NCBI GenBank assembly: GCA_016869435.1
Contig: VGEB01000020.1
Location: forward strand, 1 to 35,522
DNA from: Alphaproteobacteria bacterium
GTDB lineage: Bacteria; Pseudomonadota; Alphaproteobacteria; Rhizobiales; Beijerinckiaceae
DNA: 35,522 nt
Reading direction: 5' to 3'
A program made the position numbers and the translations under genes. Each line of letters opens with the position of its first letter. Positions within the stretch are counted from its first letter, which is position 1. The notes below the pieces were generated by a model. That model did not search any database. It was not told where the DNA came from and worked only from the letters and a program-made list of their open reading frames with translations. Below, piece after piece: positions 17,388 through 25,544 of the stretch.

Positions 17388-18197
17388 ATGAAAGTTTCAA
17401 CCGGTCTCATGCAAGGTAAGCGCGGGCTCATCATGGGCGTCGCCAATGATCATTCGATCGCCTATGGCATCGCGCGCGTTCTTGCCCGTCACGGCGCGAC
17501 GCTCGCCTTCACCTATCAGGGCGAGGGGCTCGGTAAACGCGTCAAGCCGCTGGCCCAGGAGCTGGGGTCGACTCTTGTTCTCCCCTGCGACGTCGAGGAT
17601 ATCTCCACCGTCGATCAGGTGTTCGCCCGACTCGAATATGACTGGGGCGAGATGGACTTTCTCGTCCACTCCATCGCCTATTCCGACAAGAGCGAATTGA
17701 AGGGGCTTTACGCCGACACGTCGCGCGAAAATTTCATTCGCACGCTCGTCATCTCGTGTTTCTCGTTTACGGAAGCCGCGCGCCGCGCCGCAGCGCTCAT
17801 GAAAAATGGCGGATCGCTGTTGACGGTCAGCTTCGGCGGCGGCACCCATGTCATGCCGAACTACAATGTCATGGGCGTCGCCAAGGCGGCGCTCGATTCG
17901 TCGGTGCGCTATCTCGCCGCAGACTTCGGCGATCGCGGGATTCGCGTCAATGCGCTGTCGCCAGGCCCGGTGCGCACCATGGCCGGCGCCGGCATCACCG
18001 GCGCGCGCGCGATGGGCGCGTTCCAGAAGAAGCATTGTCCCTTGCGTCGGATGATCACGCTTGATGAAATCGGCGGCTCGGCGCTCTATTTCCTATCTGA
18101 GCTTTCGGGCGGCGTGACCGGCGAAGTCCATCTCGTCGACGCCGGCTACAACATCATGTTGCAGCCGCGTCCCGAAGATCTTAACGGCGAGGAGTAG
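17388..18197 (+). CDS. fabI: NADH-dependent enoyl-ACP reductase
   Basis: This 269-residue short-chain dehydrogenase-type enzyme carries out the last reduction of the elongation cycle. It has GVANDHSIAYGIA, the FabI form of the nucleotide site, and the Tyr-x6-Lys catalytic pair, Tyr159 and Lys166 in NYNVMGVAKAAL. The residue ten before the catalytic Tyr is Phe149 (VSFGGG), where E. coli FabI has Tyr146 and mycobacterial InhA has Phe. ATG 17388 is used; a second ATG at 17409 (MQGKRGLIMG) is possible. It follows fabB after 120 bases. Its 3' end (GGCGAGGAGTAG) supplies the ribosome-binding site of the cytochrome gene. Confidence 0.94.
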   Translation: MKVSTGLMQGKRGLIMGVANDHSIAYGIARVLARHGATLAFTYQGEGLGKRVKPLAQELGSTLVLPCDVEDISTVDQVFARLEYDWGEMDFLVHSIAYSDKSELKGLYADTSRENFIRTLVISCFSFTEAARRAAALMKNGGSLLTVSFGGGTHVMPNYNVMGVAKAALDSSVRYLAADFGDRGIRVNALSPGPVRTMAGAGITGARAMGAFQKKHCPLRRMITLDEIGGSALYFLSELSGGVTGEVHLVDAGYNIMLQPRPEDLNGEE

Positions 18198-18201
18198 ACG
18201 A

Positions 18202-18516
18202 ATGAGGATGGCGCTGTCCTTAGCCCTGGGTCTCATTGCGGCCCCAGCCATAGCCGCGAGCGCCGATCCGACGACCGGCGAGAAAATCGTCAAGGCCGAA
18301 TGCGCGTCGTGCCATGCGATCGGACGCGACGCCGAGGCCAAGAGCCCCGATCCGAAGGCGCCCCGCTTCATCGATGTGGCGAAGATGCCGTCGACGACCG
18401 AATTGTCGCTCAAAGTATTCCTGCGCTCGTCGCACAAAAACATGCCGAACTTCATTCTTGCGCCCGAAGAAATCGATTCGCTTGCGAGCTATATTCTGGC
18501 TCTTGGCGGCAAATAG
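18202..18516 (+). CDS. Small class I cytochrome c
   Basis: This is a 104-residue secreted monohaem cytochrome. A short signal peptide ends near IAAS-ADP. The haem motif is CASCH (Cys34, Cys37, His38) and the likely axial Met is Met81 in HKNMPNFIL. It acts as a periplasmic electron carrier; the partner is unknown. The gene starts 4 bases after the fabI stop, and its GAGGAG ribosome-binding site is inside fabI, so translation is likely coupled. A redox carrier with fabI is an odd pair. A hairpin straddles its stop codon. Confidence 0.88.
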   Translation: MRMALSLALGLIAAPAIAASADPTTGEKIVKAECASCHAIGRDAEAKSPDPKAPRFIDVAKMPSTTELSLKVFLRSSHKNMPNFILAPEEIDSLASYILALGGK

Positions 18517-18524
18517 CCGCCAAG
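18502..18524 (+). terminator. Hairpin across the cytochrome c stop codon
   Basis: A perfect 9-base inverted repeat, CTTGGCGGC and GCCGCCAAG around AAATA, includes the TAG stop (18514-18516). No T-run follows, so it may be an RNA 3'-end stabiliser or a weak terminator. The sequence CCGCCAAGGCTCA (18517-18529) is repeated at 18535-18547. Confidence 0.45.
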
Positions 18525-18576
18525 GCTCAGTGTCCCGCCAAGGCTCATTGGCCCGCTACGTCGCATTTCTTAATCA

Positions 18577-18637
18577 TCCGCTTGCCGGCGCTAAAGGCGG
18601 GCGCCAGATCGGGACTCACGCTTTAGCGTCGGCGGAT
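18577..18637. terminator. Large inverted repeat between convergent genes
   Basis: The right arm CTTTAGCGTCGGCGGAT (18621-18637) pairs with GCCGGCGCTAAAG (18584-18596), with one mismatch in the 13-base core, and continues less perfectly with ATCCGC at 18577. The repeat lies between the convergent cytochrome and copper-storage genes, so it could act as a bidirectional terminator. Confidence 0.45.
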
Positions 18638-18638
18638 G

Positions 18639-18986
18639 CTAAGCAGCCATCTTGCGTCCCGACATCCGGCGACATTCTTCGGCGCATCGACGGCACTCGT
18701 CGGCGCATTCCTTCATGTCGGGAAGCGGATCGCATTCCTTGGCGCAGGTTTCGCAAGCCTCGGCGCAAAGCGCGCACAGCTGTTTCGCTTGCGGCGAATT
18801 CATCAGCATCATATGCGCGCTGTCGCGGCACGTCTCGGCGCAGGCGATCATCGCCCGAAAATGTTTGGGCTTCACATGCTCGCCGCCCTGCTCAAGGCAA
18901 TGGGTCATCGCCATGCCGAAGCACATCTGATAGCAGCTCAAGCAGGCGTCGATGCAGGCCTGCATTTCCTTCGAGATCATGTGCAT
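18639..18986 (-). CDS. Four-helix-bundle copper storage protein (Csp3-like)
   Basis: This 115-residue cytosolic protein has 16 Cys, most spaced CxxxC or CxxC (for example CIDACLSCYQMC near 11-22, CALCAEACETC near 71-81 and CADECRRCAEEC near 94-105), plus many Met and His. This is the pattern of Csp proteins, first described in Methylosinus trichosporium, where Cys residues line the core of a four-helix bundle and bind many Cu(I) ions. There is no signal peptide, so it fits the cytosolic Csp3 type. A good ribosome-binding site (GAGGA, about 8 bases) precedes the ATG at 18986. It stands alone, divergent from the UPF0104-phoR pair. Ferredoxin-like or CxxC zinc proteins were considered and fit worse. 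Confidence 0.85.
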   Translation of the reverse strand: MHMISKEMQACIDACLSCYQMCFGMAMTHCLEQGGEHVKPKHFRAMIACAETCRDSAHMMLMNSPQAKQLCALCAEACETCAKECDPLPDMKECADECRRCAEECRRMSGRKMAA

Positions 18987-19295
18987 GACGGGTATTCCTC
19001 TAAGGTCTATCCAACGCGCGCCGCCTCGCAGGCAGCTAGATCGCGCGCCTCGCAGGTCAAGGAATCGCCGGTCGAAAGTCGATGGGGGCTTGACGTCCCC
19101 GCGCGCGGCGCCAAGCTCTTAGGAAGTTCGAACGTCTCCGTCTCGCCTTCCGGTCATCTGCCTGACATGATTGAGAGATTGAACTTGGCGAGACGCGAAG
19201 CGACGAGCTTCAGAGCAAGGTTAAGCGAAATGACGACTCAGAGGATTGTGTATTGATCGCTCCAACAACCGGGCGGCGGCTGGCGCGGGGACGGC
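18987..19295. other. Divergent intergenic region, csp / UPF0104-phoR
   Basis: These 309 bases hold no supported ORF. Two inverted repeats are visible: CTTGACG (19089-19095) with CGCCAAG (19109-19115), separated by 13 bases, and a longer-range pair CGTCTCGCC/GGCGAGACG in the 19137-19197 stretch. The first could be a regulator site for csp but has no matching promoter spacing, so it is only noted. Confidence 0.35.
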
Positions 19296-20369
19296 GTGAC
19301 TCGGCAGGATAATGAACTGATGCGAGCCTCCACGCCGGGATTGCCGGTTGTGAGGCCACGAGAAAGCGCCGGATATTTTGAGTCGCTTCGCAGTCGGCTG
19401 CCCAAAGGCGTGCTGAGCGCGCTGGGCGTCGGAGCCAGTCTCGCGCTTTTCGCGCTCGCAGCTTACATTCTTGGAAAGACGCTCTCGAACCTCAGTTACG
19501 CCGATCTGCTGAACGCATTTCGCGCGACGAGCGCGACTCAAATTCTCGCGGCGCTGGCGCTTTCCGCTCTCTCTTATCTGTTCCTGACGGGCTATGACGT
19601 CGTCGCGCTGCGCCACATGCGCGCGCATGCGCCCTATAGGGTGGCCGCTCTCGCATCCTTCGCGAGCTACGCCATTTCTTTCAATCTCGGATTTCCCGTC
19701 ATCACCAGCGCCGCGGTCCGCTATTGGATCTACTCGCGCGTCGCGCTCAGCGCATTGCAGGTCGCCAACATAACCGTGTTCGCCGGCGTCACCTTCTGGC
19801 TCGGCATGACGTTGATGATGGGCGTCGGCTTCGTTTACGGCGCGAGCGCGCTCGCCGCGCTCGATGGGGCGCCCGCGATCCTTCACGTCATTCCGGGCGT
19901 GCTCATTCTCGGCGGCGTGCTCTTTTATTTCGGCTGGGTGACTGTCGAGCGCCGTCGCATCAGTCTTCGCGGCCACGCTCTCGAACTGCCCGGCTTTGTC
20001 CCGACCGTGGCGCAGTTCGCGCTCGGCGTCGCCGATTTATGCTGCGCTTCGGGCGCGCTCTATATGCTGCTTCCCGCAGGCGTTCCGCTGGACTTTGTGC
20101 CATTCGTCGCCGTGTATATCGTCGCCTGCATTCTCGGCGTGATCAGCCATGCGCCGGGGGGCATCGGCGTCTTCGAGGCGACCATGCTGAACGCCATTCC
20201 AGGCTCTTCGCAGGAAAGCGTTCTGGCGTCGCTTCTTTTGTTTCGCATGATCTATTACTTCATCCCCTTCGTCGTCGCGCTTGCGCTTCTGGGCGCCGAC
20301 GAAGGCGCGCGCCGCTGGACGACATTGCGCGAGACGATCGCGCGTATTTTGGAGGAGCGCTCGAATTGA
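19296..20369 (+). CDS. UPF0104 / LPG-synthase transmembrane-domain protein
   Basis: This polytopic inner-membrane protein of up to 357 residues has about eight hydrophobic helices (the first near 41-62) and HAPGGIGVFEATML, the conserved signature of the lysylphosphatidylglycerol synthase membrane domain (UPF0104), the flippase half of MprF. The cytoplasmic catalytic half of MprF, which adds the amino acid, is absent, so lipid transport is more likely than lipid synthesis; the substrate is unknown. The start could be GTG 19296 (GGGGA 4 bases upstream) or ATG 19320 (AGGA 10 bases upstream). Its stop overlaps the TTG start of phoR, so the two are translationally coupled. That places it with the phosphate-starvation response, where many Alphaproteobacteria change their membrane lipids. 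Confidence 0.85.
   Translation: MTRQDNELMRASTPGLPVVRPRESAGYFESLRSRLPKGVLSALGVGASLALFALAAYILGKTLSNLSYADLLNAFRATSATQILAALALSALSYLFLTGYDVVALRHMRAHAPYRVAALASFASYAISFNLGFPVITSAAVRYWIYSRVALSALQVANITVFAGVTFWLGMTLMMGVGFVYGASALAALDGAPAILHVIPGVLILGGVLFYFGWVTVERRRISLRGHALELPGFVPTVAQFALGVADLCCASGALYMLLPAGVPLDFVPFVAVYIVACILGVISHAPGGIGVFEATMLNAIPGSSQESVLASLLLFRMIYYFIPFVVALALLGADEGARRWTTLRETIARILEERSN
20351..20357 (+). promoter_or_regulatory. Ribosome-binding site deciding the TTG start of phoR
   Basis: GGAGGAG lies 8 bases before the TTG at 20366, which overlaps the UPF0104 stop as TTGA. The first ATG in frame, at 20390, has no such site, so TTG is preferred. Confidence 0.7.
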
Positions 20370-21463
20370 ACGGCGCCGGACCAGTCGCCATGACTCTGTC
20401 TGCTCAACCACGCAAGTGGCGCGATCAGGCGATGGAACTCCTGGCGCCGGTGATCAATGCGCTGCCGGAGCCGATCTTCGTCATTGATTCCGAAACCCAT
20501 GTCGTCGCCGTAAATGCCGCGGCGCAAACTCTCTCGCCCGCGATTCGGCTGAACGAGCCTCTGTCTCGCGGGCTTCGGTCTCCCGATATGCTCGACGCCG
20601 TCGCCCGTGTGCTCGCCGGCGGCGAGGCCGAGAAAACCGTCTGGGTCGAGCGCCTGCCGGTGGAATGCTGGTTCGAGGCCCATATCGCGCCAATGCAGAT
20701 CGAAGGCTTCGAGCCCGCCGCCATGGTGAGCCTGCGCGATCTCACCGAGTCGCGGCGCGTCGAGCGCATGCGCGTCGACTTCGTCGCGAACGCCAGCCAT
20801 GAGCTGCGCACCCCGCTCGCCTCGCTGCTCGGCTTTGTCGAGACCCTGCAAGGTCCGGCGCGCGATGATGGCGAAACCCGCGGCAAGTTCCTCGCCATCA
20901 TGCGCGAACAAGCGCAGCGAATGGCGCGGCTCGTTGACGATCTGCTGTCGCTGTCGCGCATCGAGCAGCACATGCATCTTCGGCCGGCGACGCCCGTCGA
21001 TCTCACGCTGCTCGTCGCGCATATCGTCGATACGCTGTCGCAGATGGCCGAGGACAGGGGCGTCGCCATCAATCTCGATCTCCAGCCGAACGTCGTCGCG
21101 CCGGGCGATCGCGACGAGCTTGCCCGCGTCATCGAAAATCTCGTCGAGAATGCGTTGAAATACGGATGCGCCGAGGACGGCGCCTGCAAGCCCATCGACA
21201 TTTCGCTCGTCCGCAAGGGCGCGCTCGTGATTCTGTCGGTGCGCGATTATGGTCCCGGCGTCGCGCCGGAGCACATTCCACGGCTGACCGAGCGCTTCTA
21301 TCGCGTCGATGCGGGCAAGAGCCGCGCCAAGGGCGGCACCGGGCTGGGGCTCGCCATCGTCAAACATATCGTGCTGCGCCATCGCGGTCGGCTGGCGATT
21401 GAATCCGCGCTCGGCGAGGGGACGCTGTTTCGCGTCATTCTGCCGGGAAGCGAGACGCCATAA
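20366..21463 (+). CDS. phoR: Phosphate regulon sensor histidine kinase
   Basis: From TTG 20366 this is a 365-residue kinase. A PAS-like domain (about 25-125; INALPEPIFVIDSETHVVAVN) is followed by the HisKA motif NASHELRTPL (phospho-His145), and then by the HATPase domain with ENLVENALKYG, DYGPGV and GGTGLGLAIV. Unlike E. coli PhoR I can see no N-terminal transmembrane helix. PhoR phosphorylates PhoB under phosphate limitation, and the Pst transporter with PhoU signals to it. It is coupled to an upstream membrane protein and lies 153 bases before pstS, where the Pho box is. PhoB itself is encoded at the end of the operon. Confidence 0.9.
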   Translation: MNGAGPVAMTLSAQPRKWRDQAMELLAPVINALPEPIFVIDSETHVVAVNAAAQTLSPAIRLNEPLSRGLRSPDMLDAVARVLAGGEAEKTVWVERLPVECWFEAHIAPMQIEGFEPAAMVSLRDLTESRRVERMRVDFVANASHELRTPLASLLGFVETLQGPARDDGETRGKFLAIMREQAQRMARLVDDLLSLSRIEQHMHLRPATPVDLTLLVAHIVDTLSQMAEDRGVAINLDLQPNVVAPGDRDELARVIENLVENALKYGCAEDGACKPIDISLVRKGALVILSVRDYGPGVAPEHIPRLTERFYRVDAGKSRAKGGTGLGLAIVKHIVLRHRGRLAIESALGEGTLFRVILPGSETP

Positions 21464-21497
21464 ATCATTTAAGCATATGATATTAAATAATTTATAG

Positions 21498-21515
21498 TTG
21501 TCATAAAACTGTAAT
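21498..21515 (+). promoter_or_regulatory. Pho box upstream of pstS
   Basis: Two 7-base half-sites, TTGTCAT (21498-21504) and CTGTAAT (21509-21515), are separated by AAAA. This is close to the PhoB consensus (CTGTCAT with 4 bases between). The site lies about 100 bases before pstS, in the most AT-rich patch of the region (21464-21545). A candidate -10 (TATTGT, 21534-21539) follows. PhoB~P would activate pstS here. Confidence 0.8.
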
Positions 21516-21616
21516 CCTTGCGTCACAAAAACCTATTGTCGAACCGCTAATTTCTCGCAGGCGATGACGCAGGGGCGCGTATCGCCAGTCTGTTCTCGAG
21601 CGAAAGAGACCTTCAA

Positions 21617-22660
21617 ATGATCTCGAAGATTTTCAAGCGCGGCGCGGGCGCGGCGCTGGCGCTCGCCGTTATGGCCGGCGCGGCGGGCGCGCTGGACATT
21701 TCCGGCGCCGGCGCCACCTTCCCCTATCCCATCTACGCCAAATGGGCTGAGGCGTACAAGAAGGAGACGGGCAACGGGCTGAACTACCAGTCGATCGGCT
21801 CGGGCGGGGGCATCAAGCAGATCAAGGCGCGCACCGTCACTTTCGGCGCCTCCGACCAGCCGCTGAAGGCCGACGACCTCCAGTCCGCCGGCCTCATTCA
21901 ATGGCCGCAGGTCATCGGCGGCATCGTGCCGGTCGTCAATCTCGACGGCGTGACGCCCGGGGAGCTGACGCTCGACGGCGAGACGCTCGCCAAGATTTTC
22001 CTCGGCGAAGTCACCAAATGGGACGACGCGCCGATCAAGAAGCTCAACCCCAAGGCGAAGCTGACGTCGGCGCCGATCGTCGTGGTCCATCGTTCGGACG
22101 GATCGGGCACGACCTTTAACTTCACCAATTATCTTTCGAAGGTTTCGCCGGACTGGAAGTCGAAAGTCGGCGAGAACGCATCGGTCGAATGGCCGGTCGG
22201 CATCGGCGCGAAGGGCAATGAGGGCGTGGCGAACAATGTCGCCAACACCAAGGGCGCGATCGGCTATGTCGAATACGCCTACGCGAAGCAGAACAAGCTG
22301 ACCTACACCAAAATGCTCAACAGGGACGGCAAATCGGTCGCGCCGAACATGGAGTCGTTCCAGGCCGCCGCGGCGGGCGCCGACTGGGCGCATGCCGAAG
22401 GATTTTACGAGATCCTGACGAACGAGCCGGGCGCGAAGACCTGGCCGATTACCGCCGCCACGTTTATTCTTCTGCCTAAGGAGCCCAAGGATGAGGCGGC
22501 CGCGGGCGAAGCCATGAAATTCTTCGGCTGGGCCTTCGGGCATGGCGGCAAAATGGCTGAAGAGCTCGATTACATACCGATGCCGAAAACGGTCGTCGAA
22601 CTCGTCAAGAAGACTTGGGCTACTGTCAAAGGGACGGACGGCAAGCCATTGTCTCATTGA
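21617..22660 (+). CDS. pstS: Phosphate ABC transporter substrate-binding protein
   Basis: This is a 347-residue periplasmic phosphate-binding protein. A signal peptide ([18 protein letters not shown]) leads to a mature start near [13 protein letters not shown], and the binding loops include [22 protein letters not shown] and [12 protein letters not shown], which contact phosphate in PstS. Normal length. It is the first gene of pstSCAB-phoU-phoB and lies just after the Pho box. A long gap with a hairpin (22661-22833) separates it from pstC, a common way to make more binding protein than permease. Confidence 0.95.
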   Translation: MISKIFKRGAGAALALAVMAGAAGALDISGAGATFPYPIYAKWAEAYKKETGNGLNYQSIGSGGGIKQIKARTVTFGASDQPLKADDLQSAGLIQWPQVIGGIVPVVNLDGVTPGELTLDGETLAKIFLGEVTKWDDAPIKKLNPKAKLTSAPIVVVHRSDGSGTTFNFTNYLSKVSPDWKSKVGENASVEWPVGIGAKGNEGVANNVANTKGAIGYVEYAYAKQNKLTYTKMLNRDGKSVAPNMESFQAAAAGADWAHAEGFYEILTNEPGAKTWPITAATFILLPKEPKDEAAAGEAMKFFGWAFGHGGKMAEELDYIPMPKTVVELVKKTWATVKGTDGKPLSH

Positions 22661-22687
22661 GGCGGCGTGATCGCTCTCAAAAAGCTT

Positions 22688-22738
22688 AGAGCGCGCTCTA
22701 TGCGAAAATCCGTATTCCGCATTTTCGCAGCGCGCTCT
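22688..22738. repeat. Palindromic element between pstS and pstC
   Basis: Outer arms AGAGCGCGC/GCGCGCTCT (22688-22696, 22730-22738) and inner arms TGCGAAAAT/ATTTTCGCA (22701-22709, 22721-22729) form one long hairpin with a 4-base bulge and an 11-base loop. Similar palindromes are widely dispersed in Hyphomicrobiales genomes. It may be a repeat that also protects the pstS mRNA 3' end. A second, smaller hairpin with one mismatch lies at 22761-22785. Confidence 0.6.
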
Positions 22739-22833
22739 GGCGGCTTGCTTCAACAGACTGCGACGACCGCTTCAGGCGGCCGTCGGCAGGCATTGGCGCC
22801 GATCGTAGCCGGGCGGCGCCGGGAGTTGAGCGA

Positions 22834-23886
22834 ATGTTGTCGATCGAGCCAGGCCGGCGAAGCGCGAACGGAGCCGGCGGGGAGGCGGATTCAGACATGT
22901 CGGAAATAGTCTTGCAACAAGCGTCGCAGTCTTCAGTGACCGCCGATCGATCGCGCGCCCTCGGCAGGATGGCGCTTGTCGACGGGATCTTCCGTGAGGC
23001 GACGCGCGCTGCGGCCGTGATCGTTCTGGTGATCCTGGGCGGCGTCATAATTTCGCTCGTCCACGGCTCATTGCCGGCGGTGAGGGCCTTCGGCTTCGGC
23101 TTCCTCGTCTCGCAGTCGTGGAATCCGGTCACTGAGAATTTCGGCGCGCTTCCGGCGATCTACGGCACGATCATGACCTCGGTCATCGCCATGCTCATCG
23201 CCGTTCCGGTCGGCCTCGGCATTGCGATCTTCCTGACCGAGCTTTGTCCCTATGTTCTGCGCCGGCCTATCGGCACGGCGATCGAACTCCTGGCCGGCAT
23301 CCCGTCGATCATCTACGGCATCTGGGGCCTCTTCGTGCTGGCGCCGTTCCTCCAGACCCATGTGCAGCCCGCGCTGATCGCGGCTTTTGGCGACATACCG
23401 GTGTTCTCGACGCTTTTTGCGGGGCCACCCTACGGAATCGGCTTGCTGACCGCAGGCTTCATTCTTGCGATCATGGTGTTGCCCTTCGTCGCCTCGATCT
23501 CGCGCGACGTCTTCGAGACGGTGCCGCCAGTGTTGAAGGAAGCGGCGAGCGGCATCGGCTGCACGACTTGGGAAGTGATGCGCTATGTGGTGATGCCTTA
23601 TACGCGCGTCGGGGTGATCGGCGGCGTCATGCTCGGGCTCGGTCGCGCGCTTGGCGAGACGATGGCGGTCACTTTCGTCATCGGCAACGCGCATAAGATT
23701 TCCGGGTCTCTGCTTGCGCCCGGCACGACGATTTCGGCGACAATCGCCAATGAGTTCACCGAGGCGGTCGGCGATCTTTACACCTCGGCGCTGATCGAAC
23801 TGGGGCTCATCCTGTTCGTCATCACCTTCATCGTTCTTGCGATCGCGCGCTACATGCTCATGCGCATCGAGCAGAAATCGGCGTAA
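22834..23886 (+). CDS. pstC: Phosphate ABC transporter permease PstC
   Basis: This is a membrane permease of up to 350 residues with about six hydrophobic segments from residue 60 on. It has the ABC-permease coupling region [19 protein letters not shown] and the following [12 protein letters not shown], typical of PstC. ATG 22834 has GGGAG 8 bases upstream and is used; ATG 22897 (MSEIVLQQ), which has GGAGG 11 bases upstream, would be 21 residues shorter and is possible. PstC and PstA form the channel through the inner membrane. pstA follows after 11 bases. Confidence 0.93.
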   Translation: MLSIEPGRRSANGAGGEADSDMSEIVLQQASQSSVTADRSRALGRMALVDGIFREATRAAAVIVLVILGGVIISLVHGSLPAVRAFGFGFLVSQSWNPVTENFGALPAIYGTIMTSVIAMLIAVPVGLGIAIFLTELCPYVLRRPIGTAIELLAGIPSIIYGIWGLFVLAPFLQTHVQPALIAAFGDIPVFSTLFAGPPYGIGLLTAGFILAIMVLPFVASISRDVFETVPPVLKEAASGIGCTTWEVMRYVVMPYTRVGVIGGVMLGLGRALGETMAVTFVIGNAHKISGSLLAPGTTISATIANEFTEAVGDLYTSALIELGLILFVITFIVLAIARYMLMRIEQKSA

Positions 23887-23897
23887 GGGAGACGCTC

Positions 23898-24740
23898 ATG
23901 TCGCTTTACGCAACTCGACGCAGCGCCAACTCGATCGCGACGACGCTCTGCTGGGTCGCGGCCATATTTGGGCTGGCATGGCTCTTTGTGATCCTTGTCG
24001 CGCTGCTTTACGAAGGCGTCCGCGGCCTGTCTCCGGCGGTCTTCACCGAGATGACGCCGCCCCCCGGCAGCGCCGGCGGATTGCTCAACGCCATCGCCGG
24101 TTCGCTGGTCATGACGGTGATCGGCGTCGCGATAGGCACGCCGCTTGGCATGCTGGCCGGAACCTACATGGCTGAATACGGCCGCAATTCGAAGCTGACG
24201 ATCGTGGTGCGCTTCATCAACGACATCCTGCTCAGCGCGCCGTCCATCGTCGTCGGTCTTTTCGTCTACACGATCCTCGTGCATCCGATGGGCCACTTCT
24301 CGGCGATTTCGGGCGCGGTGGCGCTTGCGCTGCTCGTTGTTCCGGTCGTCGTGCGAACGACGGAGGACATGCTGCTGCTCGTGCCGGGATCGATGCGAGA
24401 GGCGGCTTCGGCGCTCGGCGCGCCCCGCGCCCATGTCGTCGGCAAGGTCGCCTATCGCGCCGCCAAGGCGGGGTTGGTCACCGGCGTGCTGCTGGCCGTT
24501 GCGCGAGTCTCGGGCGAGACGGCGCCCCTTCTATTCACTGCGCTCAATAACCAGTTCTGGAGCACTGATCTGGCGGCGCCGATGGCGAGCCTGCCGGTGG
24601 TCATCTTCCAGTTCGCGCTGTCGCCTTACAAGGACTGGCAGCAACTCGCTTGGACAGGCGCGCTGCTCATCACCATCGCAGTTCTCGCCCTGTCGATCAC
24701 GGCGCGCACTTTGAGCGCCGGCCGGAGGAAATCGAAATGA
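23898..24740 (+). CDS. pstA: Phosphate ABC transporter permease PstA
   Basis: This is the 280-residue second permease of the Pst system, with about six hydrophobic helices. The early region has [17 protein letters not shown], typical of PstA, and the coupling loop reads [17 protein letters not shown], with [14 protein letters not shown] after it. GGGAG lies 8 bases upstream of the ATG. Its stop overlaps the pstB start (ATGA, 24737-24740), so permease and ATPase synthesis are coupled. Confidence 0.93.
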   Translation: MSLYATRRSANSIATTLCWVAAIFGLAWLFVILVALLYEGVRGLSPAVFTEMTPPPGSAGGLLNAIAGSLVMTVIGVAIGTPLGMLAGTYMAEYGRNSKLTIVVRFINDILLSAPSIVVGLFVYTILVHPMGHFSAISGAVALALLVVPVVVRTTEDMLLLVPGSMREAASALGAPRAHVVGKVAYRAAKAGLVTGVLLAVARVSGETAPLLFTALNNQFWSTDLAAPMASLPVVIFQFALSPYKDWQQLAWTGALLITIAVLALSITARTLSAGRRKSK

Positions 24741-25522
24741 ACGCCGCCGTCCATGCCCCGAAAGAGCCGCCGACAAAAGTGACGGTGCGTAGCCTCGATT
24801 TTTATTACGGCGCGGATCGCTCGCTAAAGAACATCAGCCTGCCGCTCCACGCCAATAAGGTGACAGCGTTCATCGGTCCCTCGGGCTGTGGCAAGTCGAC
24901 CTTGCTGCGTGTGATGAACCGCATGTACGACCTCTATCCCGGACAGCGGGCGGAGGGCGAAGTGCTCCTCGATGGCGAAAACATTCTGGACCCCGCGATC
25001 GACCTGAATGCGCTGCGGGCGCGCGTCGGCATGATCTTCCAGAAGCCCACGCCCTTCCCCATGTCGATTTATGAAAACATCGCCTTCGGCATTCGGCTGT
25101 ATGAGAAACTGCCGCGCGCCGATCTTGACGCGCGCGTGGAAGCGGCGCTGCGCGGCGCGGCGCTGTGGGACGAAGTCAAGGATAAGCTTCAGGCGAGCGG
25201 CCTCGGGCTTTCGGGCGGGCAGCAGCAGCGTCTCTGCATTGCGCGCAGCGTCGCTGTGCAGCCGGAAGTCATCCTGTTCGACGAGCCCTGTTCCGCGCTC
25301 GATCCGATCTCGACGGCGAAAGTCGAGGAGCTCATCGACGAACTTACGAGCCGCTACACGATCGCGATCGTCACCCACAACATGCAGCAGGCGGTTCGCG
25401 TCTCCGACTACACGGCATTCATGTATCTCGGCGAACTCGTCGAGTTCGGCGAAACGGACGAAGTGTTCAACAAGCCGAAAGAGAAGCGGACGCTCGACTA
25501 TATCACCGGCCGTTTTGGCTAA
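24737..25522 (+). CDS. pstB: Phosphate ABC transporter ATPase
   Basis: This 261-residue cytoplasmic ATPase drives Pst transport. It shows Walker [11 protein letters not shown]-loop [10 protein letters not shown], signature LSGGQQQRL, Walker [14 protein letters not shown] and the H-loop [10 protein letters not shown] 24737 overlaps the pstA stop and has GGAGG 8 bases upstream, so the longer frame to 24650 was rejected. PstB is also part of the signalling complex that holds PhoR inactive when phosphate is plentiful. Confidence 0.95.
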   Translation: MNAAVHAPKEPPTKVTVRSLDFYYGADRSLKNISLPLHANKVTAFIGPSGCGKSTLLRVMNRMYDLYPGQRAEGEVLLDGENILDPAIDLNALRARVGMIFQKPTPFPMSIYENIAFGIRLYEKLPRADLDARVEAALRGAALWDEVKDKLQASGLGLSGGQQQRLCIARSVAVQPEVILFDEPCSALDPISTAKVEELIDELTSRYTIAIVTHNMQQAVRVSDYTAFMYLGELVEFGETDEVFNKPKEKRTLDYITGRFG

Positions 25523-25544
25523 CCGCGATTCAAGGACCGCGCCC

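Noticed and set aside
19089-19115. MerR/CueR-type operator for the copper-storage gene
   Set aside because: The inverted repeat is imperfect and has no -10 at the 19-20 base spacing required for such regulators on either strand.
19168-19190. Second Pho box (CTGACAT...) before the UPF0104-phoR pair
   Set aside because: Only the first half-site resembles the consensus; the second (GAGAGAT) does not.
20255-21526. Minus-strand frame opposite phoR, 423 residues
   Set aside because: It lies opposite conserved kinase motifs and has the Arg/His/Asp-rich composition of antisense frames.
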